The notes: generated from the sequence alone by a model not told the origin. Numbered from the stretch's first letter, positions 45,507-58,597 are shown. The stretch is 64,000 nucleotides of DNA from Rhynchospora pubera (GCA_028095005.1 CM051460.1:69045676-69109675); one strand, 5' to 3'. Numbers and translations: made by a program.

Positions 45507-48500
45507 TTACCTTTCAAATACTATTTGCGATTCAGCGAATGTAAACATCTGGGATATGGGACAATTCAGGATCCGTAAAGAGTCTAGAGCTGTGAGTTGT
45601 TTCATTGATTTGGGAAGACGGGTCAGGGGGGTGTCCATGATTGTCAAATTTTTTAAAGATTTGAGTTCCCCAAACCACTCAGGCAGCACACGAAGACCTT
45701 CACAATTCCGAAAAGCTAACTTGCGTAGAGAACTGATGTGCTTCATTGATTCTGGAAGACAGGTCAGGAGGGTATCCCAAATCTCCAGCTCATCTAGAGA
45801 TTTGAGTTCCCCCATCCACTCTGGCAATGCATGGAGACCTTTGCAATCAGAAATCTTTAGATCTTGAAGGGAGCTGAGGTACCACATGCTTTCAGGTAAG
45901 TAATTACCCTCGCACCACCGAAATTCCAATCTCGTGATTGAGCTAAGTTGTTTTAACCATACCAATTGTGTTTCCATGTGACTAATTGTTAACTCTCTAA
46001 TGCCCAAAAATTGTGAACAAATCTCAGAGGAGGACTCTCCATTGAAAAATTCTACTCCCAGCAGCTCCTCGTTGCTTTCCTCTAATTCTATCCTTACAAC
46101 AGATGGAGGGAAATGGGGTTGTATTACAAATTTGGATAGGCGAGGAAAGGCTGGCTTGTAAACATTTTCTGTATCCAATTTTATTGTCGTCACCTCCTCC
46201 AGATTAGACATTTCATTAAGGTGTAATTCAACCAGTGAAGGAAAATGACCACTGTAATTTGTCAGATTCAGCATCCCTTCTAGATTTAGATACTCTAAGT
46301 GAGGCAGTTCAGCAAGAGAAGAGAGACTAGAACAACTTTCAAGATGGGAAAGGGTCAGAGAAGTGAGATTTTTAAATAGTGTCATTCTTGTCTCATCCGA
46401 AAGCATCATCCAATTTGGATATTGTTCTCCTGGATAACCCTTTAATTTCAAGCTCTTGATGCTTGAGGGTGGTTGAAGGGCTTCCAGCACAGGCAACGAG
46501 CATTCAATACAATCATTCAATAAAGCATCAGGGTTCCAACTCAGTGCCAGGCCATTTAGATTTTTCATCTTCAAGTTTGCCTGAGTAGCTTCTCCTGGGT
46601 CGTTTAAATTTTGCAATTCATAGATTTTAAGGTGACCTCTTATAATAAGATGTTCTAGCTCTGAAATACTGGCAAGTTCATTTTTTTTTACTCTAGAAAA
46701 AAAGCTCAAACCTTCAATATCTGGACCATTTATTTTACTAATACCAGGAGGCATACAGTAAAATTTTTGGAAATAATCAAGGTTCATATAAGAAAGTTTG
46801 GTAAGGTTAAAAATACTTCTAGGAATTGTGCTGAGGTAGTTTGTATCTCATGCCAAAACACGGAGATTCGCTAGATTGCTAATAGATTCCGGTAAACAGT
46901 TGAGATTTCTGCACCATAACAATTCAAGGCTCTTAAGATTGATAAGATTACCAATTGACTCAGGAACTTTCTCGAGGCTCTCACATCCATATAAATTCAG
47001 AGAACACAATTTATCTAGATTGCCAATTGATTCTGGTAAACATTTGAGATTTTGGCACCATTGCAAATCAAGTCTCTCAAGATTGATAAGGTTACCAATT
47101 GACTCAGGAACTTTCTCGAGCCTCTTGCAGCTTTGTAAATTCAAAAAACACAATTTATCAAGATTGCCAATTGATTCCGGTAAACATTTGAGATTTTCGC
47201 AACATTTCAAATCAAGGCTCTCAAGATTGATAAGGTAACCAATTGACTCAGGAACTTTCTCGAGCCTCTTGCAGCTTTGTAAATTCAAAAAACATAATTT
47301 ATCTAGATTGCCAATTGATTCCGGTAAACATTTGAGATTTTCGCAACATTTCAAATCAAGGCTCTCAAGATTGATAAGGTAACCAATTGACTCATGAACT
47401 TTCTCGAGGCTGTAGCATTCATATAAATTGAGAGAACACAATTTATCTAGATAGCCAATTGATTCTGGTAAACATTTGAGATTTTTACACCATTGCAAAC
47501 TAAGGCTCTCAAGATTGATAAGGTTCCCAATTGACTTAGGAACTTTCTCGAGGCTGTTGCATCCATCTAAATTCAAAGAACACAATTTATCTAGATTGCC
47601 AATTGATTTCGGTAAACGTTTGAGATTTTCACACCATGACAAATCAAGTCTCTCAAGATTGATAAGGTTACCAATTGACTCAGGAACTTTCTCGAGGTTG
47701 ATGCATCCATCTAAATGCACAGAACACAATTTATCTAGATTGCCAATTGACTCCGGTAAACATTTGAGATTTTTGCAATGTTTCAAATTAATCCTCTCAA
47801 GATTGATAAGGTTACCAATTGACTTAGGAACTTTCTCAAGGCTGTAGCATCCATCTAAATTAAGAGAACACAATTTATCTAGATTGCCAATTGATTCTGG
47901 TAAACATTTCAGATTTTTGCACCATGACAAATCAAGACTCTCAAGATTGATAAGGTTACCAATTGACTCAGAAACTTTCTCGAGGCTGTTGCATTCATAT
48001 AAATTCAAAGAACACAATTTATCTAGATTGCCAATTGATTCCGGTAAACATTTGAGATTTAAGCACCATTGTAAATCAAGTCTCTCAAGATTGATAAGGT
48101 TACCAATTGACTCAGGAACTTTCTCGAGCCTCTTGCAGTGGTCTAAATTTAGAAAACATAATTTATCTAGATTGCCAATTGATTCAGGTAAACATTTGAG
48201 ATTTACGCACCATTGCAAATCAAATCTCTCAAGATTCATAAGCTTACCAATTGACTCAAGAACTTTCTCGAGCCTCTCGCAGCTTTGTAAATTCAGAAAA
48301 CACAATTTATCTAGATTGCCAATTGATTCCGGTAAACATTTGAGATTTTTGCAACATTGCAAATCAAGTCTCTCAAGATTGATAAGATTACCAATTGACT
48401 CAGGAACTTTCTCGAGGCTCACGCATCCATCCAAATTCAAAAAACACAACTTATCTAGATTGCCAATTGATTATGGTAAATGTTTAAGCATATTGAGGTT

Positions 48501-50399
48501 AAGTTTGAGGGTTCTTAGGTAAATAATATTGCCAATAGTTTCTGGCAAATATGTAATCATGTTACAACCCTGCAGATGTAATGCCTGCAAACTCCATAAG
48601 GCACCTATATTATTTGGAATTACTGTAAACTCACAATTCGAAATGCAAATATACCTCAAATTAATTGGTTTAGTGATACTGATAGGTAATGTACCAACCA
48701 CTGCTATCCTTTCCAATAAAAGTGAACGCAAGTTTTCTGCTTTAGAAACCATGCTAATCACATTGGAATCGCCACCACTAATGTAGAGTGCATGCATCTT
48801 TTTAATTTTAGTTGGATTTACCTTTCTATTATCTTTATGTATAGCTTTGTCTGCATCATTGATGAGTAAAATTCTTTGATCAGATATAGACTGAGCTAGA
48901 TCATGTACCATGTCATGCATATTGCATGTCACTTTTGTAGAATAAGCTTTTTCATGTACATTTTGGAGGAAAGATACTTGTACTAGTTGTTCAAAGTATT
49001 CATTTCCTAGATCATCCTCCATACCCCCCGTACTTCTTGTAAAGGAAACTAAGCCATTAGCCATCCATTGACCAATAAGCTCTTCTTTGTATATGAGATG
49101 GCCCTTTGGGAAGATAGAACAATATGCAAAGCATTCCTTCAACTCAGATGACAAATTCATATAGCTCAACTCTAGAGATGCCATAACTTCGTTATTTGAC
49201 TTCCAAATTTCACTATTTCTTATAGCTTTCCATTTTTGAACACTCTTGTTGTGCATAGTGCTCCCTAGTGTTTTCAACGCTAGTGGAACTCCCCCACATT
49301 TTTTCACTATTTCTTTCGCAATTTCTAGAATCTGAGAATTCAATTCGTCTTCAGATCTACTAAAGGCTCTTTTTTTAAACAAATTCCATGACATTTCTTC
49401 TGATAAGCCATTCAAATTACAGATATAGGTGGATTTCATCACTTTTGAAACTCCCAGAGATCGTGTTGTTGTGATGATTTTACTCCCTGGTGCACCACAT
49501 TTTAAAACAATTTCTAATTCCTCCCAAACTACTTGATTCTCATTCCAAATATCATCTAAGATGAGTAGGAACCTCTTTCCTTTTAATTGTCCAGTGATAT
49601 TTTCAACAAGGGTATTCAAAAACTCGAGATCACATTTTTTTTGGGATATTGATTCAATCATAGCTGTCACAATTCTTGTTATTTTAAATTCTTGAGATAC
49701 ATAAACCCACATTTTATGTTCAAAATATCCTTTTAACTCGTCATCATTATTATATACTAATTGTGCGAGGGTTATCATTCCCACTCCACCTAATCCAACA
49801 ATTGAAATGATGGAAATATTTTCGTTCGCATCAATCTGCTTTAATTGACGTATAATATCTTCTAGCTCAGTCTCTCTCCCACAAATATTATCTTCATCAA
49901 CCTTAGAATGTGTCTTCCGATTTTCAAAAAATGTCTCCCGATTCTTAAAATACGCTTCTTCTCTAGACCCCACAACCGTACTTTGCAAATGAAACTTTTC
50001 TCTTTTAGCTGCTATGGTATCGAGCTTTTTATTTAACGATTTGATTTTATGGGCCAGTTTTAATCGTTTGATCGGATTGACATTAGATATGAAGTTGCCA
50101 ATATGACCATATGGTTTTACTTTCCACTTCTCAGCTTCCAAATAGATTGTATCCAATAGATCATCTGCAACGTATACAACATCTTTGAGCTCCCGTAACC
50201 AATTATAGAGTGGATCATCCTTTATTAAACAACGCTCCTCAGCATTAGCTACCACATTTCTAACTGTTGATATGGTACTCTCTAGTGTCTCAAGATCATC
50301 TTTCACACCCCATATCAAGCCCAATTCTTTGAAAGCTGCTGAGCCCAACTTTTCGCCTACAATCTTTACTACCGTAGACACCACCGTACTGCCATCCAT
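45507..50399 (-). pseudogene. NLR1: CC-NB-LRR disease-resistance gene, disrupted
   Basis: One uninterrupted phase runs from the ATG at 50399 to 45507 (1,630 codons) with two internal stops: TAA at 48473-48471, where the paralogue has Glu, and TGA at 46850-46848. No intron is needed. Residues 1-140 are the coiled-coil Rx-type domain; 173-500 the NB-ARC: P-loop reads GGVGMIT (204-210) instead of GGVGKTT, kinase-2 LDDIW 281-285, RNBS-B GSKIITTTR, GLPL CGGVPLAL 368-375, MHD 494-496. Then 11 doubled LRR units and a second LRR region. Near the C-terminus a deletion of about 50 bp relative to NLR2 alters the last residues. Such proteins sense pathogen effectors and trigger immunity. The first stop would leave a 642-residue CC-NB protein without nucleotide-binding lysine, probably inactive. 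Confidence 0.9.
46886..48470 (-). repeat. LRR-encoding tandem array, 11 units of 144 bp
   Basis: Each 48-residue unit contains two LRRs: CLPESIGNLDKLCFLNLQSC and a second like LEKVPESIGNLINLERLDLQ. Units differ at only a few positions. All but one start KCLPES or CLPES, whereas NLR2 units start YLPES. Long frames on the opposite strand here result from the periodicity. Confidence 0.93.
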
Positions 50400-52598
50400 C
50401 CTAAAATTGTATCATTTTTTTTTTAAATATGATCATTATTTGTTCCCACAATATCTTTTTTTTATGTATTCAAAATTTCAAATATAACATCGTTGTCTGC
50501 ATAATATTCTGGTAATAATTGAAATAACTAATTTTTTTTCTTTTCAAGCTAGAGAAAAGAATGGTTTTCAACTTAAGAAAGATGGGTAAGGTATATTTTC
50601 CTAAATAAAATATATATTGCAACAATATATACTTGTCGATGGGTTAAACTAGTTATTTATTGAAGCTAATTTCAATATAACCATGCCTTCAAGTTTTCAT
50701 TTATTAAAAGGTAACATCAGTAAATTAAGTATTTTTGCATCAGTATTAAATAAATCGTTACTTTGGTGATGCCACCACAAGAGAGATGGTCTATTGCTAG
50801 ATTTGCTAAAATTTTTAGATAGACTTTTTTTGTTAGTGTTGGACTTTGTTCTATTGCTAGATTTAATTGATGTACTAAAGTCTAGTAATTTTTTAGCAAG
50901 ACTTAATTTTCTATTAATATGTACTAAAAAATCTAGCAATTTATTTTTAATAGACTTTTGAATCTTGCAATGTTTAATGTAGCAATTTTTTGAGAGAAAA
51001 TATTTATTAGTACAACGTGCTTGAGAGAAAATATTTATTACGATATTGTTTTTCAAATCTGTATACAATAGCTAGAAGGAGCAAAGAAATATATATATCA
51101 GGTGGCTTCTTCACTTATTTCCCCATTTATCGTTATCCTCCCAATTTCGATCATATATATACACATATAATTTTAATTATTTCGTTTCTACAAAATTATA
51201 AAATTCTATCATAAACACATATATATAGTAGGTAATAGAACTCACAGGAGCTGAAGATATTGAGCGCAGGGAGCCGATATGAGAATTAATTAGCTACCAG
51301 TGATGTAAAGTTGTAAACGGATTCAGCGGGACTTTTTATCTGCTTTTGGGGTGATGGTGGAAGAATTACCTATCACCTTGAAAGGTAAGTTCTTGTGGTT
51401 AATGTAATGAACTACACTACTAACGCAAAGTTTTATTAGAGTCAGTTTTGATAGGAAATTCCGCAGTTTTAAACCGTCGTCCTCATTTATTTTTATTTGT
51501 ATGGAATATGCATGGATGGTTTAGATAAGTTCGCTACCAGATTATCAAATGGATCAAATTAAGGTTCTAGAGCACCAGTTTAATACTTAATTACTGGAGA
51601 ATAATAGTTGAGATAAGGCATCCAAGTATTTGTACTTTGTGCCTACGGGCTATCATTGCCAAAAAAATAAAAAAAATGTACATTGCTTTCTTGTAATGAA
51701 AAAAGAAAGTCTATTTGATTTGAGTTACCACTTACCAGTAATGTAGTGGACGCCTTAGTTCTCAAACAATGACGCGGCGAGCGGAACGAAATGCAAACTT
51801 CAAAACAATTAAATCCGCGAGTGCGCACGAGCTTCCCTTCTTATTCTTATTTTGAGTACCTCACCACAGCAAACAAATATAGGCAACCCTGTTAAGAAAA
51901 GAATAGTTTTATTTCAAACTCGTTTCTCAAAATCCGAATTTCAATCCACAACCCAGATTATTTTATACCTTAACATGCTAAGCCCCTTTTATCACCTAGC
52001 TATGAGTCAGACGCTTTGAAGATGGTTTAGGCATTTCAAAATTTTCTGGGAACGCTAGTAAATTTTCAGACGAAAAATATACTTAATAATTTTTAGTAAA
52101 AAAAAAAGTACCACCTAAATTAGAAAATTGATTACAAAATTAATAATTCGCAAAAATAATTGTATTATATATAACAGCGCATTATATGAGCTCAGCAAAC
52201 TCCCATTTTGATAATAGCGCATTTTATAGACAGAAGATGATGGATATCAAAATTTGTTCCTGTTTTAGAGTCTCACGGACATTCTAAAGCACATGGGAAT
52301 TCTTTTATGGACGAGATTAAACGAGTTAGTACTTGTTGATTGCAAAAATTGCCATCTATATGTTTATACGTAATTAATAATAATAATTAAGTTGGAGCAT
52401 ATATATTGTAAAGTTCCACAAGCTTCAAAGTAAATAATCATGATAAGTAGATAAACATGAACGAAAAAAATAAATATAATTAATTAATTATAAAGAATAA
52501 TTTAAAGCAGATATGATAGGAAAGAGAGAGCGTATCAGTCACCTCAACCAAGGGGCCGGCAAGCAGTCTCTATGAACTCCGAATGATAACCTATATAT
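50400..52598. other. Upstream region of NLR1 and intergenic DNA
   Basis: Directly upstream of the ATG the DNA is AT-rich without a clear TATA box. At 50790-50950 the phrases CTATTGCTAGATTT and ACTTAATTTTCTA recur loosely. No gene recognised. Confidence 0.5.
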
Positions 52599-52749
52599 GG
52601 GTGCGTTTGGATAGGTGTGGAAAGAAGGGAAGAAGGGAAGAAGTGGGAAGAAGTATTGAGAAGTGTGTAACTTTGTGAAGAGTTTGGATTGTTTATAATT
52701 TTTTTCTTCTTCTTCCTTCTTCTTCTTCTTTCTTCCAACGATCCAAACG
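52599..52749. mobile_element. Tourist-like MITE, 151 bp
   Basis: The ends GGGTGCGTTTGGAT and ATCCAAACG are inverted around GAAG-rich and CTTC-rich arms, with TAT flanking both sides (52596-52598 and 52750-52752). Confidence 0.7.
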
Positions 52750-52752
52750 TAT

Positions 52753-53130
52753 AATTCATTCGTAATAATTCGACTTTAAGAAGTACAACAATATACCTAA
52801 GTTAAGAACTAAATCATAAGCTAATTTACCCTCATCTTGGTTTGGGTTTAAATTTTTTTAATTAATATATAGTATATATGTTTATATTTTGTTTATTTGT
52901 TTAGAAGTTTTGAATTTCTGTTTGAATGACGTGCGGCTTTTGAAAGGAAGTCAGTCAAGCTAATTCCTCATGTTAGAAGATAATTTTTTGTATCATAGAA
53001 ACAACCTAAACATTTTTTAAGAAAATATAAATATTTCACCCAATCGATTTGTGTATGTAGCGAAATTCCTATTCGTCTAGTGGTTCTATATGAATTTAAT
53101 TTACTTTAAATGTTCCCTTCCTAAAACTAA
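52753..53130. other. AT-rich intergenic DNA
   Basis: Nothing recognised. Confidence 0.5.
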
Positions 53131-53410
53131 GGATCCGATTGGATGGGCTATGAATAATTCTTTCTAGGCGGAAAATTAGGAAGAGTTATTCCTAAGCATC
53201 CAAACGTGTTAGGAATAAGGTAGAAATAGAATAATATTCTTCTTAACACATTTTTTATTTTCATTCTTTAATCCTAACACATCATCCAAATAATATTTTT
53301 TTTCTTTCCGAAATAGCACTATTTCCACTCTTCCCAAAATAACACTCTTCCTAATTTTTCCGTCCGGAATAGTTATTCCTTTCTTATTCCTAGCCCATCC
53401 AAATGAGTCC
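53131..53410. mobile_element. MITE with GGAT..TTGGATGGGCTA ends, 280 bp
   Basis: The left end GGATCCGATTGGATGGGCTA and the right end, inverted, GGACTCATTTGGATGGGCTA match over 20 bp with four differences; AGGAATAA/TTATTCCT blocks continue the arms. The flanking TAA/AAA is not a clean duplication. It is probably a relative of the Tourist-like elements nearby. Confidence 0.7.
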
Positions 53411-54248
53411 AAATAAATATCTCAGTTAGCATTAAAATCTCTTCTAATTAACATTAAGCATATGAAAAATTGACCCAAAACGGTATATCGTTGACAGCCA
53501 TAACAGTAAATGTGTTTGTTTTCAACCAGAGTTGCCTTATTAAATATGTGTCTCTTTCCAACAATTCTCTTAAATAAAGCTACACTTTTATAATATAAAA
53601 ATTACGAAAAATTTATCAAAAAAAGGCGAAAAATCTTCCAATTAAAGGACAACTCTTTGAGCCTATCTATGTCGGCCCATGTACGGAGCAGGTCAACACA
53701 ACCCGAAAGCTGAAAAATTTAAAAATAATATTAAATTAATATAATATATTAAAAATAATATATATATAATAATATTATTTAAAATAGTATCACAAGATCG
53801 GAATCTGGGATTTCGTAACTAAGATCGGAATCCGGGATTCCGATCTTAACTAGTTACGGAATCCGGAATTCCTAACAAGTGCAGAACTGGATTTTTGACG
53901 TTTTGAATGATTTTAACATAATTCTATATTATAAATATTAGTTTAATATTAATAGTTGTTATATTAATTTAATATGAATGGTTTTATTTTATTTCCTTTT
54001 TACATAATTTTGTTGTTTTTACTTTATCTTAATAATTAAATAATATTTTGTGTTGGCCTATATATATCATCAAATAATATATAATACGGCAATAATTAAA
54101 ATATAAAATTTTAATTAAATATAATATTTAATTAATTTATTTAATTAAATATAAATTTAATTAAAATATAAATAATTATTTTATTTAATTAAAAAATGAT
54201 TAATTAAGTTATAAATTTTTAATTAATTTACATTAAAATTATAAATTT
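53411..54248. other. AT-rich DNA with a strong palindrome
   Basis: A perfect 27-bp palindrome with a single central base, arms AAGATCGGAATCC, lies at 53821-53847, flanked by further GGAATC variants at 53794-53820 and 53851-53875. From 53920 to 54248 the DNA is almost pure AT with TTAATTAAATATAA repeats. No gene. Confidence 0.7.
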
Positions 54249-55166
54249 TTAAACAATCTCATTTGAATGACCATATCCTGGTGGGATGTCCATGTAGATT
54301 TCCTCATCTATGTCCCTATGTAGGAATGCATTCTTCACATCAAACTGATGTAGTGGCCAATTTTTATTTGCTGCGATGGACAACAGTATTCTAACAGTAT
54401 TCAGCTTGGCTACAGGTGAGAATGTCTCCTGATAATCTACCCCATATGTCTGAGGGTACCCCTTTGCAACTAGCCTAGCTTTATATCTGTCAATTGCTCC
54501 AGTGTGCCCATATTTAACTGTAAATATCCATCTACAACCTACTGTCTTTCTATCTCTTGGCCTACTCACCAGTTCCCAGGTCTCATTCTTTTCAAGTGCA
54601 TCCATTTCTGTCTTTATTGCATCCATCCATTTGGGATCACTAAGTGCTTCATTCAGATTTTTTTGAATGTGAACTGACGCCAAGGTTTTATCAAATTCTT
54701 TCACTGAATCTGGCATGTGAGACATAGTCATAAAGTTCGCCATTGCATACCTGCCCTTACCAATCTCATCTGGTCTATACCTCTTAGGAGATCTGACTCT
54801 GTTAAACCTGAAAGGTAACTGATAACCAGGATTAGTAGTAACGGGTTCAACATTACTTACCTCTGACCCTGGAGTCTGGTCATGTGGCGAGGGAGGAGAC
54901 TGTATCATTTCTTCAATGTCACTTTCCAAATTCTCTTCTGTTGGACCCGAATCATCAAGTGGGTCCTTTTCTTGGTCGGATTTCTCACCTTCAATCTCTG
55001 AATTCGGATCGAAATGGTCTGATTTCGGACCAAAATTTTCAGAGTTCGGTGCGAAATCTGTCTCTGTTGTCATGGTTTCCTCTCTGTTCGGACCGAAATT
55101 TTCGAAATTAGTACCACACAACCTATACAGTATGTGAGAAGTAACCACAAATGAAAGAACTAGCAA
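54249..55166 (-). pseudogene. Copia polyprotein fragment: linker and N-terminal reverse transcriptase
   Basis: The frame of about 305 codons has no true ATG at its start. Residues ~20-70 repeat motifs like NFGPNRE and FGPKSD, a polar linker between integrase and RT. Residues ~160-300 are the N-terminal half of the Copia reverse transcriptase: WMDAIKTEMDALEKNETWEL, GCRWIFTVKY, YKARLVAKGYPQTYGVDYQE, TFSPVAKLNTVR, FDVKNAFLHRDIDEEIYM. It stops at IPPGYGHSNEIV before the catalytic YVDD part, where AT-rich DNA begins. No LTRs were found, so it is an isolated fragment. It lies where the next exons of the kinase relic would be expected. Confidence 0.88.
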
Positions 55167-55764
55167 GTATTTTACTTGAAATGAGGATGTGTGATTTTAC
55201 CCTAGCAGTATCCAGAACTATAAAAAAAGGGCCTAAGCAAGCATAAAGAAGAAAAATAATAAGAAAAGGGTCAATTGCACATGTAAAATTATATAAAATA
55301 TAAAAACCAATAATTTATTCACATTGAAGTCAGTTGGTTGACTATACACTGTTGCAATATAATACACATTGAATTTCACAAGATCTTGAGGGTTAATTAA
55401 ATTGTTCGTTTAAATGAGCAATGAAATTAAAATTGGCACTTACAAATTAAACAAGCAAATAAATTTTCTTGGAATGTAAAATACCATTCCCTTAAAGCTG
55501 ACTTTCGAAGAGAAGAAGAACTTAAGTAAGCCTGAATAAAAGTAAACTTAAGTAAACTTATTTGAATCAGTATATACTAGTACAAGGGTATTTTCAAGGG
55601 GACTAAGACAAATAGAAGTACCAAAAAGAGGTATTGGAGATTTACCAAAACATCTTTCCTCATGCATATAAAAGGTTGCTTAGGAGTACCTAAAGGTACT
55701 AAAGTTTTGTGTTGGCATAAATGACATGTACATAGATTATGTACGTCCTACATATAACACCAAC

Positions 55765-57465
55765 CTGGCTTGACAAAATCAGACAATCGAAAGGTTATGA
55801 CTTTCAAGGTAGCTTCCTCCTCCCTCCAAGTAAAAAGAAAATTCTGAGAAAGGGAGAGAAAAATAAAACATAATTAAGTTTAGTAGTACATCTAATGTAT
55901 CATGGAGAAAGCAATGAAATGACAGATTAGGGAAAAGTGAACCTCTGGTTTCAGGTCCCTGTGAACAACTCCTTGGAGATGACAAAAGGATACAACACCA
56001 AGTATTTGTGCCAAAACCACCTTTGCATCTTCTTCAGAGTATTTCCCACCCCTAATGCATTTTTTTATTTTTTTTTTTAAAAAGTTTATGATATGATCAG
56101 ATCCTGAGCCTACCCTACAATTAAAATTTGAAATATGAAGCCCATGGGAAATTATCATAGGATGGTTTTATTTACAGTCAGGTTTTGCTAACACTCTATA
56201 AGGTTGTGGTCCTATATCCTTCATCTGTGTTTGGGTTTGTCTACTACAAACTAGTATAATTAGTTCACTGCTTTGGTGACTTCAAGTTCCAACTAGAATT
56301 AAGGTCTGATTACTAACCATTTTATCAGAGGCCATGACTAAAATTTGAAAGAAGTTTGTGGGATGAAATGTGAAAGTACCTTGATAGTATTCTAACCTGA
56401 TAAAAAGAAGTACTTTTAAAATTACCAAGTAGTTCATATAGTATCATGTACATCTCAATCACATCCATCTGGTTAGGTATGGAACTAGTACAGTGCCTGA
56501 CTCATGAAAGCTCCATCAGATCCCATTTTTTTTTTAGTGTAAATAATTATTCCAGCTCAAAAAGCTAAGGGACAGGTTATAATACAAGAATTTTGGTAGT
56601 ATTGCAAGCACCTGATGTATTAAAATACATATTGCAGAATAGTAAGGTGATTTCCCTGTTTAAAAAAGTACTTACTCCATGACAATATAGACATTATCTT
56701 CATCTTCGAAGGCATCATAAAATTGCACTAAATTTTTGTGACCTGTCAGAGAACTCAAAATTCTGACCTCTCTCCTCACATCTTCTATTGCTATTACAGT
56801 CGTCATCTAACAAAAATGAATTATTACTTCTTTGTAAGGAAAAGGAATATGCAAACTAGAACATGACAATTGTTACAAAAAAAAATCTGTCAGAAATTCA
56901 AATATGTCCTTCCAAATGGTTGAGAACTAGAGCAATCAAGTCAGGTAATGAGACCTACTAAACCAATAAAGGACATGCACCTAGATGGAATATCATGTTT
57001 TGGGTCAATTTTTTATTAGTTTTATCTAACATTATTAATGGACTTGCTTGGTTCCATGTTTAAAATATGATAAAAAATAATCACATTTAACAAACTTTGG
57101 TCAACTTTTGAGCATTGCCCTGGTAACATGACTAAAATTCCTATATATGCCTATTTAAGAGATATGTAACAATCCCTTTGGAATATAGACAACAATCGCC
57201 AGTTGGTACAATACCAGCAGCTCCAACCACCTAAATTTATTTATAGACCACAATTAAAAATAACATGGATCCAAATTTTTTTCATAATTATTACCTAGAT
57301 GGAATATCATGTTTTGGAAAGACAAATGGAACATGGATCCAAATAATTGACAGGATTTAATTTTGAGTTCATGGACCCAAAACTAAGATGACATCTTTGT
57401 CAAATTTCATCCTGTACTGGGTCGAGTGCCGGGGCCGGTGCTGGTCGGCCATAGCACAGCCCCAT
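55765..57465 (-). pseudogene. CDPK-related kinase (CRK) gene, degenerate fragment
   Basis: Four pieces lie in gene order on the minus strand. (a) 57465-57400: MGLCYGRPAPAPALDPVQDE then a stop; it resembles the myristoylated CRK N-terminus. (b) 56806-56676, between GTTAG and GTAAG splice sites: MTTVIAIEDVRREVRILSSL, then GHKNLVQFYDAFEDEDNVYI, then VME. (c) 56052-55943: GGKYSEEDAKVVLAQILG, then VVSFCHLQGVVHRDLKPE with catalytic HRDLKPE. (d) 55843-55765: NFLFTWREEEATLKVITFRL, then SDFVKP. Missing are the ATP-binding Gly loop and Lys, the hinge segment between VME and GGKYS, and everything after SDFVKP. The Mg-binding DFG is changed to TFR. CRKs are plasma-membrane-associated Ser/Thr kinases; this copy cannot be active. 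Confidence 0.85.
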
Positions 57466-57999
57466 GGTGAGAAAGTCTGTAGCTTTATACCAAAATTTTC
57501 AGGACCTCAGATGAAAATTTGATTTATGATTTATAGATTCTGGCAAATTTAATATAGTGCCGATTGTCGTACTGTGACTATTGACTAATGATTTCAAATA
57601 TGAAGATTAAAATCATAAAATTGTAGACAAATTTGTCCAAATAATTCATATCCAGAGGTTTGGGGATGAGGGAGTGTCAAATAGCACCAAACAAGCAAAC
57701 ACCAAAATGCAAAAACCTCAAATTTTATAATGAAATTCACTCACCAGTCAGTCACCTAGTCGGCTAGTTAGTTAGTACTTAGTATTGAGGCGAAATCGAC
57801 ACTTTGACAAAGATTGATGACAGAGAGTTATTGAGGACTGGAAGGGAACCGCGAGTTGCGTGCGGTGGAGCCGTGGAGACGTCAGACATGGTCACGTGGA
57901 GCCGCCTGTCGCCGTCGATAACACAAGTGGCATAGCGCCACAGCCACAGGTTAAGGGTTTTGCTAAGTAAGCGGCTGAGCGCCTGAGCCTGAGATGAGA
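57466..57999. other. Former promoter/leader region of the kinase relic
   Basis: No gene. Some GC-rich words at 57850-57960 may be the old 5' untranslated region of the minus-strand kinase. Minus-strand frames here are shadows. Confidence 0.35.
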
Positions 58000-58007
58000 T
58001 ACGAGAG

Positions 58008-58540
58008 TAGGGATGGCAATGGGCCTAGCCCGCCAGAAAAACACCAAGCCCAGGCCTGGCCTGATAGATCCAAACTTGAGACCTGCCTGCCTGGGCCCAA
58101 TCAATTGGGCTTAAATATCAAGGCCTGCCTGCCTGACGGGCTTCTACCCCAAGCCCAGGCCTGCCTGCGCCTGCCTGACCAATTTAACACAATTTTTACA
58201 GACAGATCCAATCGGTATAAATAATAAACAATTTACACAATAAGTCGATAATTATTACAAATTCAACACAGATTGTAAGCATGGCTCGTCATTTATTATA
58301 ATTTCAAGCACTCTATCCTAAATTTTTTCACAGGACGAATATTGTCAGCCCAAAATCTATAGGTCATATGGTAAGCCCATCAGGCAGCCCACAGGCTTCA
58401 CTGGAAGCCCACGCTTGCCTGATTTGGTGTCTAGGCCTGGCCTGACCTGGCCTGTTTCATCTTCGGGCCAGGCAGGCGTAGCTCTGGGCCGGGTGGGTTC
58501 AGGCAGGCCTCCGGGCCACTGGGCTGAATTGTCGTCCCTA
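58008..58540. mobile_element. hAT-type element, 533 bp
   Basis: It starts TAGGGATGGCAATG and ends CGTCCCTA (inverted TAGGGACGACAATTC), with a perfect 8-bp duplication TACGAGAG at 58000-58007 and 58541-58548. The interior is rich in GGCCTGCCTGCC and GCCCAGGCCTGG words at both ends, around an AT-rich middle. No transposase. Confidence 0.88.
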
Positions 58541-58597
58541 TACGAGAGACACTGAGAGAGATTAGGTTTGACTAGCTACGTCTCGCCTACCTCCGCC

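Noticed and set aside
47476..48522. Plus-strand frames over the NLR1 LRR array
   Set aside because: Same periodicity artefact as in NLR2; broken at the same places as unit-specific substitutions.
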